The translations under genes and the position numbers were made by a program. From assembly GCA_025355545.1 (NCBI GenBank), contig JANXZN010000371.1, positions 1 to 41,015 of the forward strand: 41,015 nt of DNA, written 5' to 3'. Origin of the DNA: Rhizobacter sp. (GTDB taxonomy: Bacteria; Pseudomonadota; Gammaproteobacteria; Burkholderiales; Burkholderiaceae_C). Shown piece by piece: positions 8,368-16,558 of the stretch. The stretch's first letter is position 1. Each line of letters begins with the position of its first letter. The notes beneath the pieces were generated by a model. It was given only the letters and a program-made list of their open reading frames with translations, searched no databases and was not told the DNA's origin.

Positions 8368-9062
8368 TGCGCATGCTGGTCAGCGTTCGCGATGTGTCGG
8401 AGGCGCAGGTCGCCGCGCAGGGCGGCGCCGATTTCATCGACCTGAAGGAGCCGCGCGACGGCGCGCTCGGCGCCTTGGGCATCGCGACGATCGCCGCGAT
8501 CGTGCAGGCGCTGCGCGAGCAGGGCAGCCGCCTGCCGATCAGCGCGACGATTGGCGACCTGCCGATGAACGATCGCGACGCGATTCTGGCGCGGGTCGAT
8601 GCGGTCGCGGCCTGCGGCGTCGACTACGTGAAGGTCGGCATCGAACGGACGGCGGCGGCGCGCGCGATGCTCGACGCGCTGGCCGGCAGCGGCCACGCGA
8701 TCGTTCCGGTCTTTATCGCCGATCGGGGTCTCGACCTTGAGCAGGTCGAGCACGCCTGCGCGCTGAGGTTTCCGGCGCTGATGGTCGACACTGCCGACAA
8801 GCTCGCAGGCAGCCTGTTCGATGTGCTGTCCGGCGCCGAACTGCGGCGCTTCGTCACGGCGGTTCGCGCCAGTGGCGCGCTGGTCGGGCTGGCCGGGGCC
8901 TTGCGACGGCCGCAGCTTGCCGCATTGCGCGCACTGGGCCCGGATTTCGCCGGCTTTCGCAGCGCGGTGTGTGCCGGCGACCGCCGCGGCGAGCTCGATC
9001 CCGGGCGCCTGCGCGCGCTGGCCGCGCAGCTGCACGCGGCCACCGCGCTGGCGCCGGTCTGA
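8364..9062 (+). CDS. mfnB: (5-formylfuran-3-yl)methyl phosphate synthase, MfnB-like
   Basis: In archaea MfnB condenses two glyceraldehyde-3-phosphate molecules to the furan precursor of methanofuran. This 232-residue protein has the family's TIM-barrel marks: MLVSVRDVSEA at the start, GGADFIDLKEPRDGALGA near residues 19-37, the SATIGDLP strand near 58, and VDYVKVGIE near 90, where the Lys residues of DLKEP and VKVG match the conserved lysines. Bacterial relatives (ORF9-type in methylotrophs) are thought to serve methylofuran synthesis for the Fhc complex, fitting the fhc genes downstream. GTG at 8364 gives a 4-nt overlap and eight bases from AGGAG; the ATG at 8367 is the alternative. It converges with the minus-strand kinase gene, six bases away. 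Confidence 0.88.
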   Translation: MMRMLVSVRDVSEAQVAAQGGADFIDLKEPRDGALGALGIATIAAIVQALREQGSRLPISATIGDLPMNDRDAILARVDAVAACGVDYVKVGIERTAAARAMLDALAGSGHAIVPVFIADRGLDLEQVEHACALRFPALMVDTADKLAGSLFDVLSGAELRRFVTAVRASGALVGLAGALRRPQLAALRALGPDFAGFRSAVCAGDRRGELDPGRLRALAAQLHAATALAPV

Positions 9063-9068
9063 CGCGCT

Positions 9069-9668
9069 TCAGCCGTCGAGGTGACGCGGTTCGCCCAGCA
9101 GCAGCGAGCGCATGCGCGGCAGGTCGTTCTTGTCCATGATCTCGATCGGGAACGCTACACCGTGGGCGTGGCCATTGAAGCCTTCGTCGAGCACGCCGGC
9201 CGCGCCGAGCTGGGCGAGCGTTCGCGACCGGTCGATCGCACACGACTTCACCACGATCAGCCGCTCCGCATTCAGGTCGCGCGCCAGGTCGAGCGCGATC
9301 GTGTCGGAGGTGGCGCCCCAGTTGGTTTGGGGATCGGGTTCGTCGCGCTGCAGCTCGAACGGCAACCAGATCGCCGCGCGTCCCTTGTGGAGGACGTTGG
9401 CGATGTCGGACTTGCGCATCGCCAACTGGAGCGCCGGGTTCATGGCATGGAGCTGATAGGCGGTTTGTGCCATCGCCAGCACCGCCATGTTATGGGCGGC
9501 AAGGTCGCTGAATTGCCACAGCGCCTGTACGCGCCGCACCTCGTCGGCCAGAGCGCCGCCGCCGCAGACGATGGTGACGCGGCCGCCGCCGAGTTGGGCC
9601 AGCAGGTCGAGCCACTGCGGCAGCGCCGGATCGGCGGTCAGGCTGCCCCCGAGCTTGACGACCCACAT
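9069..9668 (-). CDS. mfnE: Amino-acid-kinase-fold protein, MfnE-like furan phosphate kinase
   Basis: This 199-residue protein starts with MWVVKLGGSL, the phosphate-binding loop of the amino acid kinase superfamily, followed by VTIVCGGGALADEVR near residue 31 and WGATSDTIALDLARDL near residue 118. Archaeal MfnE phosphorylates aminomethylfuran phosphate to the diphosphate, the activated half of methanofuran. The bacterial homologue (ORF5-type) is a fixed member of H4MPT/methylofuran clusters. It is the last gene of a three-gene minus-strand operon and its ATG overlaps the previous stop by one base. Shorter than typical aspartokinases, but usual for this branch. The precise substrate is inferred. 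Confidence 0.85.
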   Translation of the reverse strand: MWVVKLGGSLTADPALPQWLDLLAQLGGGRVTIVCGGGALADEVRRVQALWQFSDLAAHNMAVLAMAQTAYQLHAMNPALQLAMRKSDIANVLHKGRAAIWLPFELQRDEPDPQTNWGATSDTIALDLARDLNAERLIVVKSCAIDRSRTLAQLGAAGVLDEGFNGHAHGVAFPIEIMDKNDLPRMRSLLLGEPRHLDG

Positions 9669-10762
9669 CAGCGCTGCTCACTGTCCAGGAGCGCGGCGAC
9701 CGCCACCGCCGGCGCACACACCTGGGCCCAGCGCGCGACGGCCTCGACGCTTGGCAAGGCGTCCGCCGCGATGCGCGCGACGTCGCGGCCGTAGCGCAGG
9801 CAGGCACGCGGCACGCCCGCCTGTGCGAGCAGGTCGGCGACGAGAAAGTCACCGCAGCCGGCACCGAGGGCGACGGCCGCTTCCGACAGCCCGTGGGCGC
9901 CGATCACGCGACGCAACTGGCCGGCGAGTTCATCGACCTGCTTCGCTCGCCACGTGTGCGCGAACGCGAGCCAGTCGTCCGGCGCCGCGTCGCGCGCGTC
10001 CAGGCCGATCATGCGGGCGAGGCGGCGGCGCGTCGCCGGCAGATCCTTGGGTGCGTTGTCGGCGCTCGGGTGCAGGTCGTGAGCGTGGTCGAGCTCGCCG
10101 GTGAGCCGGAAGACATCGGCCGCGGTGGCGAAGAATTCGTTCATCACGTTCAGCTCGCCGCCCCGCCACGCGATGCGCGGCCCGAGCGCGCACAGCGGCG
10201 TGCGCACCACGCCGTGGTAGACCAGCTCGCCGGTGGCGAGCCGCTGGGCGTCGCTGCGGCTGCCGCCGAGCACGCGGCCGGCGCGAAAGGCGATCAGGTC
10301 GGTCGTCGTGCTGCCGATGTCGATCAACACGCCTTCGGCGATGCATTGCGCCGCGTGCGATGCGGTCGCGAGCCAGTTGGCCGAGGCGATCTGTTCCCAG
10401 TGCGCGGCGACCTCGGCAGGGCGGCACCAGCGCGCCTCGCCGGCGAAGAAGCGCAGGGCATCGGATGCAGTCGGGGCGAGGGCGTTCGTCAGGATCGCGG
10501 CGATGCGGCGCACGCCGTCTTCGCGGTGCTCGAACAGGTCGGTCATCTCGCCCGTCATCGTGACCGCGTGAACGGCCCGGCCGAGCTGCGGCCAGCGCGT
10601 GTGCGCGAGGTGCAGCACGCGTTCCAGGTGCTCGATCCCCTGCCACAGCGGACAGGCCCACTGCGCGACCTCGACCACGCGGCCGTCGCACAGCCGGCAG
10701 GCCTTGACGTGCGCGCCGCCGATGTCCCAGCCGAGCACGTGGTGGCGGTCAGGCGTCGGCAT
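9668..10762 (-). CDS. mfnF: MfnF-like protein, ASKHA-fold (H4MPT-linked C1 transfer protein)
   Basis: This 364-residue protein shows the ASKHA ATPase-fold phosphate loops HVLGWDIGGAHVK near the N-terminus and GVLIDIGSTTTDLIAF near residue 135. It belongs to the group named hydantoinase/kinase-like, H4MPT-linked C1 transfer proteins (ORF7-type). In archaea MfnF joins the furan diphosphate to tyramine-glutamate to form the methanofuran core, so the same job for methylofuran is inferred. I start it at ATG 10762, just before the family's first strand; the longer track ORF would run back into the neighbouring gene. It overlaps the ATP-grasp gene by 14 nt and the kinase gene by 1 nt, so the three are surely cotranscribed. 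Confidence 0.85.
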   Translation of the reverse strand: MPTPDRHHVLGWDIGGAHVKACRLCDGRVVEVAQWACPLWQGIEHLERVLHLAHTRWPQLGRAVHAVTMTGEMTDLFEHREDGVRRIAAILTNALAPTASDALRFFAGEARWCRPAEVAAHWEQIASANWLATASHAAQCIAEGVLIDIGSTTTDLIAFRAGRVLGGSRSDAQRLATGELVYHGVVRTPLCALGPRIAWRGGELNVMNEFFATAADVFRLTGELDHAHDLHPSADNAPKDLPATRRRLARMIGLDARDAAPDDWLAFAHTWRAKQVDELAGQLRRVIGAHGLSEAAVALGAGCGDFLVADLLAQAGVPRACLRYGRDVARIAADALPSVEAVARWAQVCAPAVAVAALLDSEQR

Positions 10763-11699
10763 GAACGGCCTCACCCCGATGGGCCGCGAGCACCGCCGCC
10801 GCCAGGTTGCGATGGAGTGCGGTCGACAGGCCCACATACGCCATCGTCACGCGCGGGTTGATCTCGATCAGCACCGGCCCGCGCCGCGCGTGCCAGACCA
10901 GGTCGATGCCGACGTAGCCGCGAAGCCCCGGAACGGCGCGGGCCAGCGACCGGGCCCAGGCGCGCAAGCTGTCGATGCGCGCATCGTCGCGCCGCAGCGC
11001 GTCGATTTGCACGCCGGTGAACGACAGCACGCCGAAGGCATCGATCGTGAGTTGCTGTCGGTTCACGCAGAGCAGTTCGATGCGGCCCGCGCTGCACAGC
11101 AGCGACAGGCTGAGCGGCTCGCCCGCGACCCAGGCCTCGAGCACGGCCGCCTCGCCGCGCTGCCGGCGGGTCTCGACATCGTCGCGGGCCGCCGCGTGCG
11201 TGTTGTGCACACGGGTCGCCACGGCACCGGCGCCGTCGTCCGGCTTGACGACCCAGCGCCGCGTCGCCGGCGACGCGGCGAACGCCAGCGGCGTCGCCAC
11301 GCCGGACTCGGCGACCCGCGTGAGCGTGGCCCGCTTGCTCGAGGTCAGTGCGATCGTCGCGGCGTCGCAGCCGAGCCAGCGCTCGGCACCGACAATGCGC
11401 TGCAGCTGCGCCAGCAGCCCGCCGGTTTCGGGGGCGATAACCCAGACGCGGTCGTGCAGGCGCGCCTGGTGCGCGACGAATTCGGCCGCACCGGCGCCGG
11501 CCGGCGGGCGCAGTGCAAGCGCGCCGGGGGGCACCTCCGGCGCGCGCGGGCCGGCTGCGACCGAGACGGCACAAGCGCCGGCCCGCAGCAGGTCGCGCGC
11601 CACTGCATCGCGCATCTCCCGGCCGGGCCCGAGCAGCTCATCGCAGGCATCGGTCGCGCCGCAGCCGCTCAGGTGCTCGTAGACGAAGACGCGCATCAT
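10749..11699 (-). CDS. ATP-grasp ligase, MfnD/ORFY-like
   Basis: A 316-residue ATP-grasp protein: MRVFVYEHLSGCG at the start, CDAATIALTSSKRATL near 110, WVVKPDDGAGAVAT near 145-158 (ATP-binding strand and loop), and a late YVGIDLVW...VLIEINPRVTMAYVGLS metal-binding block near 265-290. The NPR motif and layout match the branch that includes archaeal tyramine-glutamate ligase MfnD. In the bacterial setting it may attach the first glutamate of methylofuran or act on a related amine. It heads the minus-strand operon with MfnF- and MfnE-like genes. Two adjacent ATG codons (11699, 11696) are possible starts. It is divergent from the HisA-like gene across a 57-bp gap. Confidence 0.82.
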   Translation of the reverse strand: MMRVFVYEHLSGCGATDACDELLGPGREMRDAVARDLLRAGACAVSVAAGPRAPEVPPGALALRPPAGAGAAEFVAHQARLHDRVWVIAPETGGLLAQLQRIVGAERWLGCDAATIALTSSKRATLTRVAESGVATPLAFAASPATRRWVVKPDDGAGAVATRVHNTHAAARDDVETRRQRGEAAVLEAWVAGEPLSLSLLCSAGRIELLCVNRQQLTIDAFGVLSFTGVQIDALRRDDARIDSLRAWARSLARAVPGLRGYVGIDLVWHARRGPVLIEINPRVTMAYVGLSTALHRNLAAAVLAAHRGEAVHADA

Positions 11700-11756
11700 C
11701 GCGGGGCCCGCGCCTTGCAACTCGAACAGGCAGCGAACTTGACGACAGGCTTGGAA

Positions 11757-12476
11757 ATGAACGGCAGCATGACCCTGATTCCGGTGATCGATCTGTTGAA
11801 GGGGCAGGTGGTGCGCGGCGTGCAGGGCGATCGGCAGGCTTACCGGCCGATCGAGTCGGCGTTGTGCGGCAGCAGCGACCCGTTGACGGTCGCCAGGATC
11901 CTGGTCGACCATTGCGCGGCGCGGCAGCTGTATGTCGCCGACCTCGACGCGCTGATGGGCGGCGGGCCGCAGCACGACGTGCTGCGCGAGCTGCTGGTCG
12001 CGCTCGCCGGCATCGAGCTTTGGCTGGACGCCGGGTTCGCGGACGCCGACGCGGCCTCGGCGCTGGGGGCCCGACTCGCACCGCATTCGGAACGCATCGT
12101 GCCGGTGTTCGCCAGCGAGTCGCTGCGTTCGCGCGCTGCGCTGGCAGACTGCCGCACACGTTTCGGTGCCGCCGGTGCGGTGCTGTCGCTGGACCGGCGC
12201 GACGGACGGCGTCTCGATCCGGCCGGTTGCTGGGACGCCGCATCGCTTTGGCCGCAGCGCGTGATCGTGATGACGCTCGAGCGCGTCGGCTCTGGCGCCG
12301 GGCCCGATCTCGAAACGGTGGCGGCGTTGCACCGCCAGGCACCGGCCACGTCCCTGGTCGGCGCCGGAGGCGTGCGCAGCGACGACGACCTCGAGCGCGG
12401 CCGCGCAGCCGGCGCCGCGGCGTGGCTCGTCGCCAGCGCGCTGCACGACCTCCAGTTGCCGCGCCGATCGCGCTGA
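11757..12476 (+). CDS. HisA/HisF-like TIM-barrel protein of the C1 cluster
   Basis: The 239-residue product opens with MTLIPVIDLLKGQVVRG, the N-terminal strand of the HisA family, and has LYVADLDALMGGGPQ near 60 and VGAGGVRSDDDL near 205, a HisA-like phosphate-binding end. True HisA acts in histidine synthesis within a his operon. Here no his genes are near and the protein is divergent, so this is more likely the ProFAR-isomerase-related protein that accompanies methanopterin/methylofuran genes. A reaction on a phosphorylated sugar-like intermediate is a guess. The ATG at 11757 or the one at 11769 could be used; neither has a clean ribosome-binding site. Confidence 0.75.
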   Translation: MNGSMTLIPVIDLLKGQVVRGVQGDRQAYRPIESALCGSSDPLTVARILVDHCAARQLYVADLDALMGGGPQHDVLRELLVALAGIELWLDAGFADADAASALGARLAPHSERIVPVFASESLRSRAALADCRTRFGAAGAVLSLDRRDGRRLDPAGCWDAASLWPQRVIVMTLERVGSGAGPDLETVAALHRQAPATSLVGAGGVRSDDDLERGRAAGAAAWLVASALHDLQLPRRSR

Positions 12477-12661
12477 GCTGCGGGGTGTCGCGGCGAAGAC
12501 AATGTCCCTGCCATGCCCTGGCCGCATCACGAATCGTGCCATCCCCACGCAGGCGTCTGCGGTGCCCGGAACCAGCCAAAAGCGCCACACAGTGTTCCAG
12601 AAGTGGCCACCTGACGAGGGCCGGCGAATCGTCGTTCCGGCGCAGGTGCCTGCCGGGTGAA

Positions 12662-12677
12662 TGGCACATCGCTTGCG
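12662..12677 (+). promoter_or_regulatory. Sigma-54 (-24/-12) promoter at fhcB
   Basis: TGGCACATCGCTTGCG has the full TGGCAC and TTGC boxes with the required 10 bp between GG and GC. Transcription should begin near 12688, only about three bases before the fhcB ATG at 12691. That implies a leaderless message or a start site that differs from the usual spacing. Confidence 0.55.
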
Positions 12678-12690
12678 TGGTGACCCGCGG

Positions 12691-13953
12691 ATGACCGCCC
12701 TCGAATCGTCTTTTGGGCCCGCCGAGGTACCGTGGACCTGCCCGTTCTGCCCGCTGCTGTGCGACCGTTTTTCCGTCGATGCGGAAGCGGGTGCCTGGGC
12801 GCTGACCGGCAGCGATTGCGACCGCGCGCGGTCGGGCCTGGCGCGCTTCGACCCCGCCGCGGCGCCCGCGGCACGGCCGCAGATCGACGGTGTTGCCTGC
12901 GATCTGGAGGCGGCGATTGCCGCCGCGGCGCGCCTGCTTGCCGCGAGCCGGCAACCGTTGTTCGGCGGACTCGGCACCGACGTGGCCGGCGCCCGCGCCC
13001 TCTATCCACTGGCATGTCGCACCGGCGCGATCTGCGACCCGGCCGGCGGGGCGGCGCTGTTCCACGGTTTGCGCGCGCTGCAGGATCGCGGTGCCTTCAC
13101 GACCACGCTGGCGGAGGTTCGCACGCGTGCCGACCTGATCGTCTGTGTCGGCTCGCTGCCGAGCGCGCGCTACCCGGAGTTCCTGCGGCGCTGCGGCATC
13201 GGTCAGGGCGGGGCGGCCCAGTTCGTGCTGCTACAGCCCACGGCGGCAACGCCTGCGGATCCGGCCGTCGCGGGCGTCGAGGTCGTGCCCTTCGCGGGCG
13301 ACCTGTTCGACGCCACGGCGATGCTCGCGGCCTGCGTGGCCGGACGCGCCGTCGGCGACGCAGCCGGGGCGCTCGAGGCACTCGCCGCGCGGCTGCACGC
13401 GGCCCGCTACGCGGTGCTTGCCTACGAGACCTCGCAGCTGCCGGCGCAGGGGGCGCTGATCGTCGAGGCGATCAATCGGATCGTGTCGACACTCAACCTG
13501 CGCACCCGCGCGGCCTCCTTGCCGCTGGGCGGCGGTGACGGGGCGTCGACGCTGAACGCCGTGTTCACCTGGCTCTCGGGCCTGCCGCTGCGCACGCGCG
13601 CCGCCCCAATCGGCCTGGAGCACGAGCCGCTGCGCTTCGATGCGGATCGCCTGCTCGCCGACCGGGCCGTCGACGCGCTGCTTTGGATTGCGAGCTTCGG
13701 CACCGAGCCCGCACCGCCGACGGTGGACCTGCCGCGCCTCGTGCTCGGCCACCCCATCTTTGCCGCGGCAGTGCAGGGGAGCGCGACCATCTTCATCCCG
13801 GTGTCGACACCGGGCATCGGGTCGGCCGGGCATCTGTTCCGCACCGACGGCTCGGTGCTGATGCCGTTGCGGGCGCTGCGTGACGACGGCCTGCCGACGG
13901 TGGCCGACGTGCTCCGGCGCCTGACGCAGGCGCTGCCGGGAGCGGCCGCATGA
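12691..13953 (+). CDS. fhcB: Formyltransferase/hydrolase complex subunit B
   Basis: FhcB is the bacterial counterpart of the molybdopterin-fold subunit of formylmethanofuran dehydrogenase. In bacteria the Fhc complex transfers the formyl group from H4MPT to methylofuran and hydrolyses it to formate without a redox step. The 420-residue protein carries the N-terminal WTCPFCPLLCDRF motif, a GSDCDRARSG segment, and the C-terminal PVSTPGIGSAGHLFRTDGSV block. The Cys motif matching the iron-sulfur site of the archaeal subunit is kept. I chose ATG 12691; ATG 12661 would precede the predicted transcription start. The stop overlaps fhcA by 4 nt. Confidence 0.93.
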   Translation: MTALESSFGPAEVPWTCPFCPLLCDRFSVDAEAGAWALTGSDCDRARSGLARFDPAAAPAARPQIDGVACDLEAAIAAAARLLAASRQPLFGGLGTDVAGARALYPLACRTGAICDPAGGAALFHGLRALQDRGAFTTTLAEVRTRADLIVCVGSLPSARYPEFLRRCGIGQGGAAQFVLLQPTAATPADPAVAGVEVVPFAGDLFDATAMLAACVAGRAVGDAAGALEALAARLHAARYAVLAYETSQLPAQGALIVEAINRIVSTLNLRTRAASLPLGGGDGASTLNAVFTWLSGLPLRTRAAPIGLEHEPLRFDADRLLADRAVDALLWIASFGTEPAPPTVDLPRLVLGHPIFAAAVQGSATIFIPVSTPGIGSAGHLFRTDGSVLMPLRALRDDGLPTVADVLRRLTQALPGAAA

Positions 13954-15632
13954 CGACGCTGCGATTGCGCGGCGGACGCGTCATCGATCCGGCGAATGGC
14001 GTCGACGGCGAGTTGCGTGACCTGGTCCTGCGCGACGGGCGCATCGTGGCGCTGGCGCCCGGCGAGGCCGCGACCGAAGAGATCGACATCGGCGGCTGCG
14101 TCGCGATGGCCGGCGGCATCGACATGCACACCCACATCGGCGGCGGCAAGGTCAACCTCGCGCGGCTGTTGATGCCCGAGATGCAGCGCGCCGGGCCGAA
14201 CCCGATCGCGCTGCCCGACAACCCGCTCGAACTCGCGTCCTGCGGCGGCTGCGCGCCGGGCACGCTGGCCACCGGCTATCGCTATGTCGAGATGGGCTAC
14301 ACGGCCGCGTTCGAACCCGCGATGATGGCCTGCAACGCCCGCCACACGCACATGGAGATGGGCGACACGCCGATCCTCGACCACGGCGCCTACGTGATGC
14401 TGGGCAACGACGAGTTGTTCCTCGAGATGCTGAGTCGCGGCGCCGATTTCCAGCGCATCCGCGACTACGTCGGCTGGACCATCAACGCCGCCAAGGCGAT
14501 GGGCGTGAAGGTCGTCAACCCGGGCGGCATCTCGGCCTTCAAGTTCAACCAGCGCAAGCTCGACGTCGACGAGAACCATGTGCACTGGCAGGTCACGCCG
14601 CGCCAGGTCGTGCACACGCTCGCGAAGGCGCTGCGCGAACTCGGCGTGCCGCACCCGCTGCACATCCACGGCAGCAACCTCGGCGTCGCGGGCAACATCC
14701 AGTCCACCCTCGAGACCATCGCCGCGCTCGAAGGCCTGCCCGCGCACCTGACGCATGTGCAGTTCCATGCCTACGGCAGCGAAGGGCCGAAGAAGTTCTC
14801 GTCGGCCGCGCTGCAACTGGCCGAGGCCGTCAACGCGCACCCGAACGTCAGCATCGACGTCGGCCAGATCATGTTCGGTCAGACCGTCACCGCCTCCGGC
14901 GACACGATGCGTCAGCATGCGCAATCGGGCCTGGCGAGCCCGCGCAAGTGGATCGGCGCCGACATCGAATGCGAAGCCGGCTGCGGCGTCGTGCCGTTCC
15001 GCTACCGCGACCAGAACTTCGTCAACGCGCTGCAGTGGGCGATCGGGCTGGAGATCTTCCTGCTCGTCGACGATCCGTGGCGCGTGGTGTTGACGACCGA
15101 TCATCCGAACGGCGGCCCGTTCACCAGCTACCCGCACCTGATACGGCTGCTGATGGACCGCAGCTTCCGCGCCGAGCAACTGGCCAGGCTGCATCCTGAC
15201 GTGGCGACGAACGCGGCGCTGAACGCGATCACGCGCGAGCTGTCGCTGTACGAAATCGCGATCATGACGCGCGCAGCGCCAGCGCGGCTGCTCGGCTTGA
15301 AGGACCGCGGCCACCTGGGCGCGGGTGCCGCGGCCGACATCGCGGTCTACCGCGAAGACGCGGACCGCGAGGCGATGTTCGCGACGCCGGCGTACGTGTT
15401 CAAGGACGGCGCGCTGGTCGCGCGCGCCGGCCGCATCACCGCGGTGCCGGTCGGCGGCACGCACTTTGTCGCGCCCGACTACGACCGCGGCATCGAGACG
15501 ATGCTGCGCAAGCACCACGCGGCGCAGGGCGGGGTGAATTTCGACCAGCTCGCGATCGGCCACGACGAGCTGTGCGGCTGCTGCAATGGCGGGCGTCTGT
15601 TGCCCGCAGCCTGTTTCGAGACGGCATCGTGA
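13950..15632 (+). CDS. fhcA: Formyltransferase/hydrolase complex subunit A (amidohydrolase)
   Basis: FhcA hydrolyses formyl-methylofuran to formate in the Fhc complex. The 560-residue protein is an amidohydrolase: MAGGIDMHTHIGGGKVN near residues 50-66 gives the first metal-binding His-x-His, HIHGSNLGV near 233 and HVQFHAYGS near 270 give further His ligands, and TTDHPNGGPF near 375 holds the catalytic Asp region. A C-terminal FDQLAIGHDELCGCCNGG segment is typical of FhcA/FwdA. The gene sits between fhcB and fhcD with 4-nt overlaps on both sides, so all four subunits should be made in step. Confidence 0.96.
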   Translation: MTTLRLRGGRVIDPANGVDGELRDLVLRDGRIVALAPGEAATEEIDIGGCVAMAGGIDMHTHIGGGKVNLARLLMPEMQRAGPNPIALPDNPLELASCGGCAPGTLATGYRYVEMGYTAAFEPAMMACNARHTHMEMGDTPILDHGAYVMLGNDELFLEMLSRGADFQRIRDYVGWTINAAKAMGVKVVNPGGISAFKFNQRKLDVDENHVHWQVTPRQVVHTLAKALRELGVPHPLHIHGSNLGVAGNIQSTLETIAALEGLPAHLTHVQFHAYGSEGPKKFSSAALQLAEAVNAHPNVSIDVGQIMFGQTVTASGDTMRQHAQSGLASPRKWIGADIECEAGCGVVPFRYRDQNFVNALQWAIGLEIFLLVDDPWRVVLTTDHPNGGPFTSYPHLIRLLMDRSFRAEQLARLHPDVATNAALNAITRELSLYEIAIMTRAAPARLLGLKDRGHLGAGAAADIAVYREDADREAMFATPAYVFKDGALVARAGRITAVPVGGTHFVAPDYDRGIETMLRKHHAAQGGVNFDQLAIGHDELCGCCNGGRLLPAACFETAS

Positions 15633-16558
15633 GCGATCCCCGGGTCATCAACGGTGTCGTCGTCGACGACACCTTTGCCGAGGCCTTCCCGATGAAGGCC
15701 ACGCGCATCGTGATCACCGCGCACAACCTGACCTGGGCGCGCCACGCGGCGGCCAGTGCGACCGGCTTCGCGACCTCGGTGATCGCCTGCGGCTGCGAGG
15801 CCGGCATCGAGCGCGAGCTCGGCCCTGACGAAACGCCCGATGGACGTCCCGGCCTCGCAGTGCTGATCTTCTCGATGTCAGGCAAGGAGCTGGCCAAGCA
15901 GGTCGAACGCCGCGTCGGCCAGTGCGTGCTGACCTGCCCGACCACCGCGGTGTTCGCCGGCATCGCCGAAGGCGAGGCGATCGCGCTGGGCAGGAACCTG
16001 CGCTTCTTCGGCGACGGCTGGCAGAGCTCGAAGGTGATCGCCGGCTTGCGCTACTGGCGCGTGCCGGTGATGGACGGCGAGTTCGTCGCGCAGGAAACCA
16101 CCGCGGTGACGAAGGCGGTAGGCGGCGGCAACCTGCTGATGCTCGCCACCGACACCGACGCGGCACTGACTGCCGCGGAGGCCGCGGTGCAGGCGATGAA
16201 GCGACTGCCCAACGTCGTGATGCCGTTCCCCGGCGGCGTGGTGCGCGCGGGCTCGAAGGTCGGCAGCAAGTACACGGCGCTGAGCGCGTCGACCAACGAC
16301 GCCTTCTGCCCCGGCCTGTACGGCCTGGTGGCCCACAGCGAGATCACGCCCGAAGTGCGCTGCGTGCTGGAGATCGTCATCGACGGGCTGACCGAAGCCG
16401 ATGTCGGCGCCGCGATGCGCGTGGGGATGCAGGCCTGCATCGCGATCGGCGCGGCCGGCGGGCTGCGGCGCCTCTCGGCCGGCAACTACGGCGGCAAGCT
16501 CGGGCCGTACCACTTCCACCTGCACCAGCTGCTCGGTTCCGACGGGGGCCAGGCATGA
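15629..16558 (+). CDS. fhcD: Formyltransferase/hydrolase complex subunit D (formyl-MFR:H4MPT formyltransferase)
   Basis: FhcD moves the formyl group from formyl-H4MPT to methylofuran. The 309-residue product is of normal Ftr length, with VVVDDTFAEAFPMKATRIVITA near the N-terminus, GFATSVIACGCEAGIE near 50, CVLTCPTTAVFAG near 105, and the C-terminal RRLSAGNYGGKLGPYHFHL signature. It begins at a GTG whose last two bases start the fhcA stop. Nothing is missing relative to family members that I can see. Confidence 0.96.
   Translation: MSDPRVINGVVVDDTFAEAFPMKATRIVITAHNLTWARHAAASATGFATSVIACGCEAGIERELGPDETPDGRPGLAVLIFSMSGKELAKQVERRVGQCVLTCPTTAVFAGIAEGEAIALGRNLRFFGDGWQSSKVIAGLRYWRVPVMDGEFVAQETTAVTKAVGGGNLLMLATDTDAALTAAEAAVQAMKRLPNVVMPFPGGVVRAGSKVGSKYTALSASTNDAFCPGLYGLVAHSEITPEVRCVLEIVIDGLTEADVGAAMRVGMQACIAIGAAGGLRRLSAGNYGGKLGPYHFHLHQLLGSDGGQA

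Noticed and set aside
12661-12690. Upstream ATG for fhcB
   Set aside because: It would place the start inside the predicted promoter and adds ten residues unlike FhcB.
13422-15563. 713-aa open frame on the minus strand
   Set aside because: Antisense of fhcB/fhcA, typical of GC-rich DNA. It has no recognisable motif.
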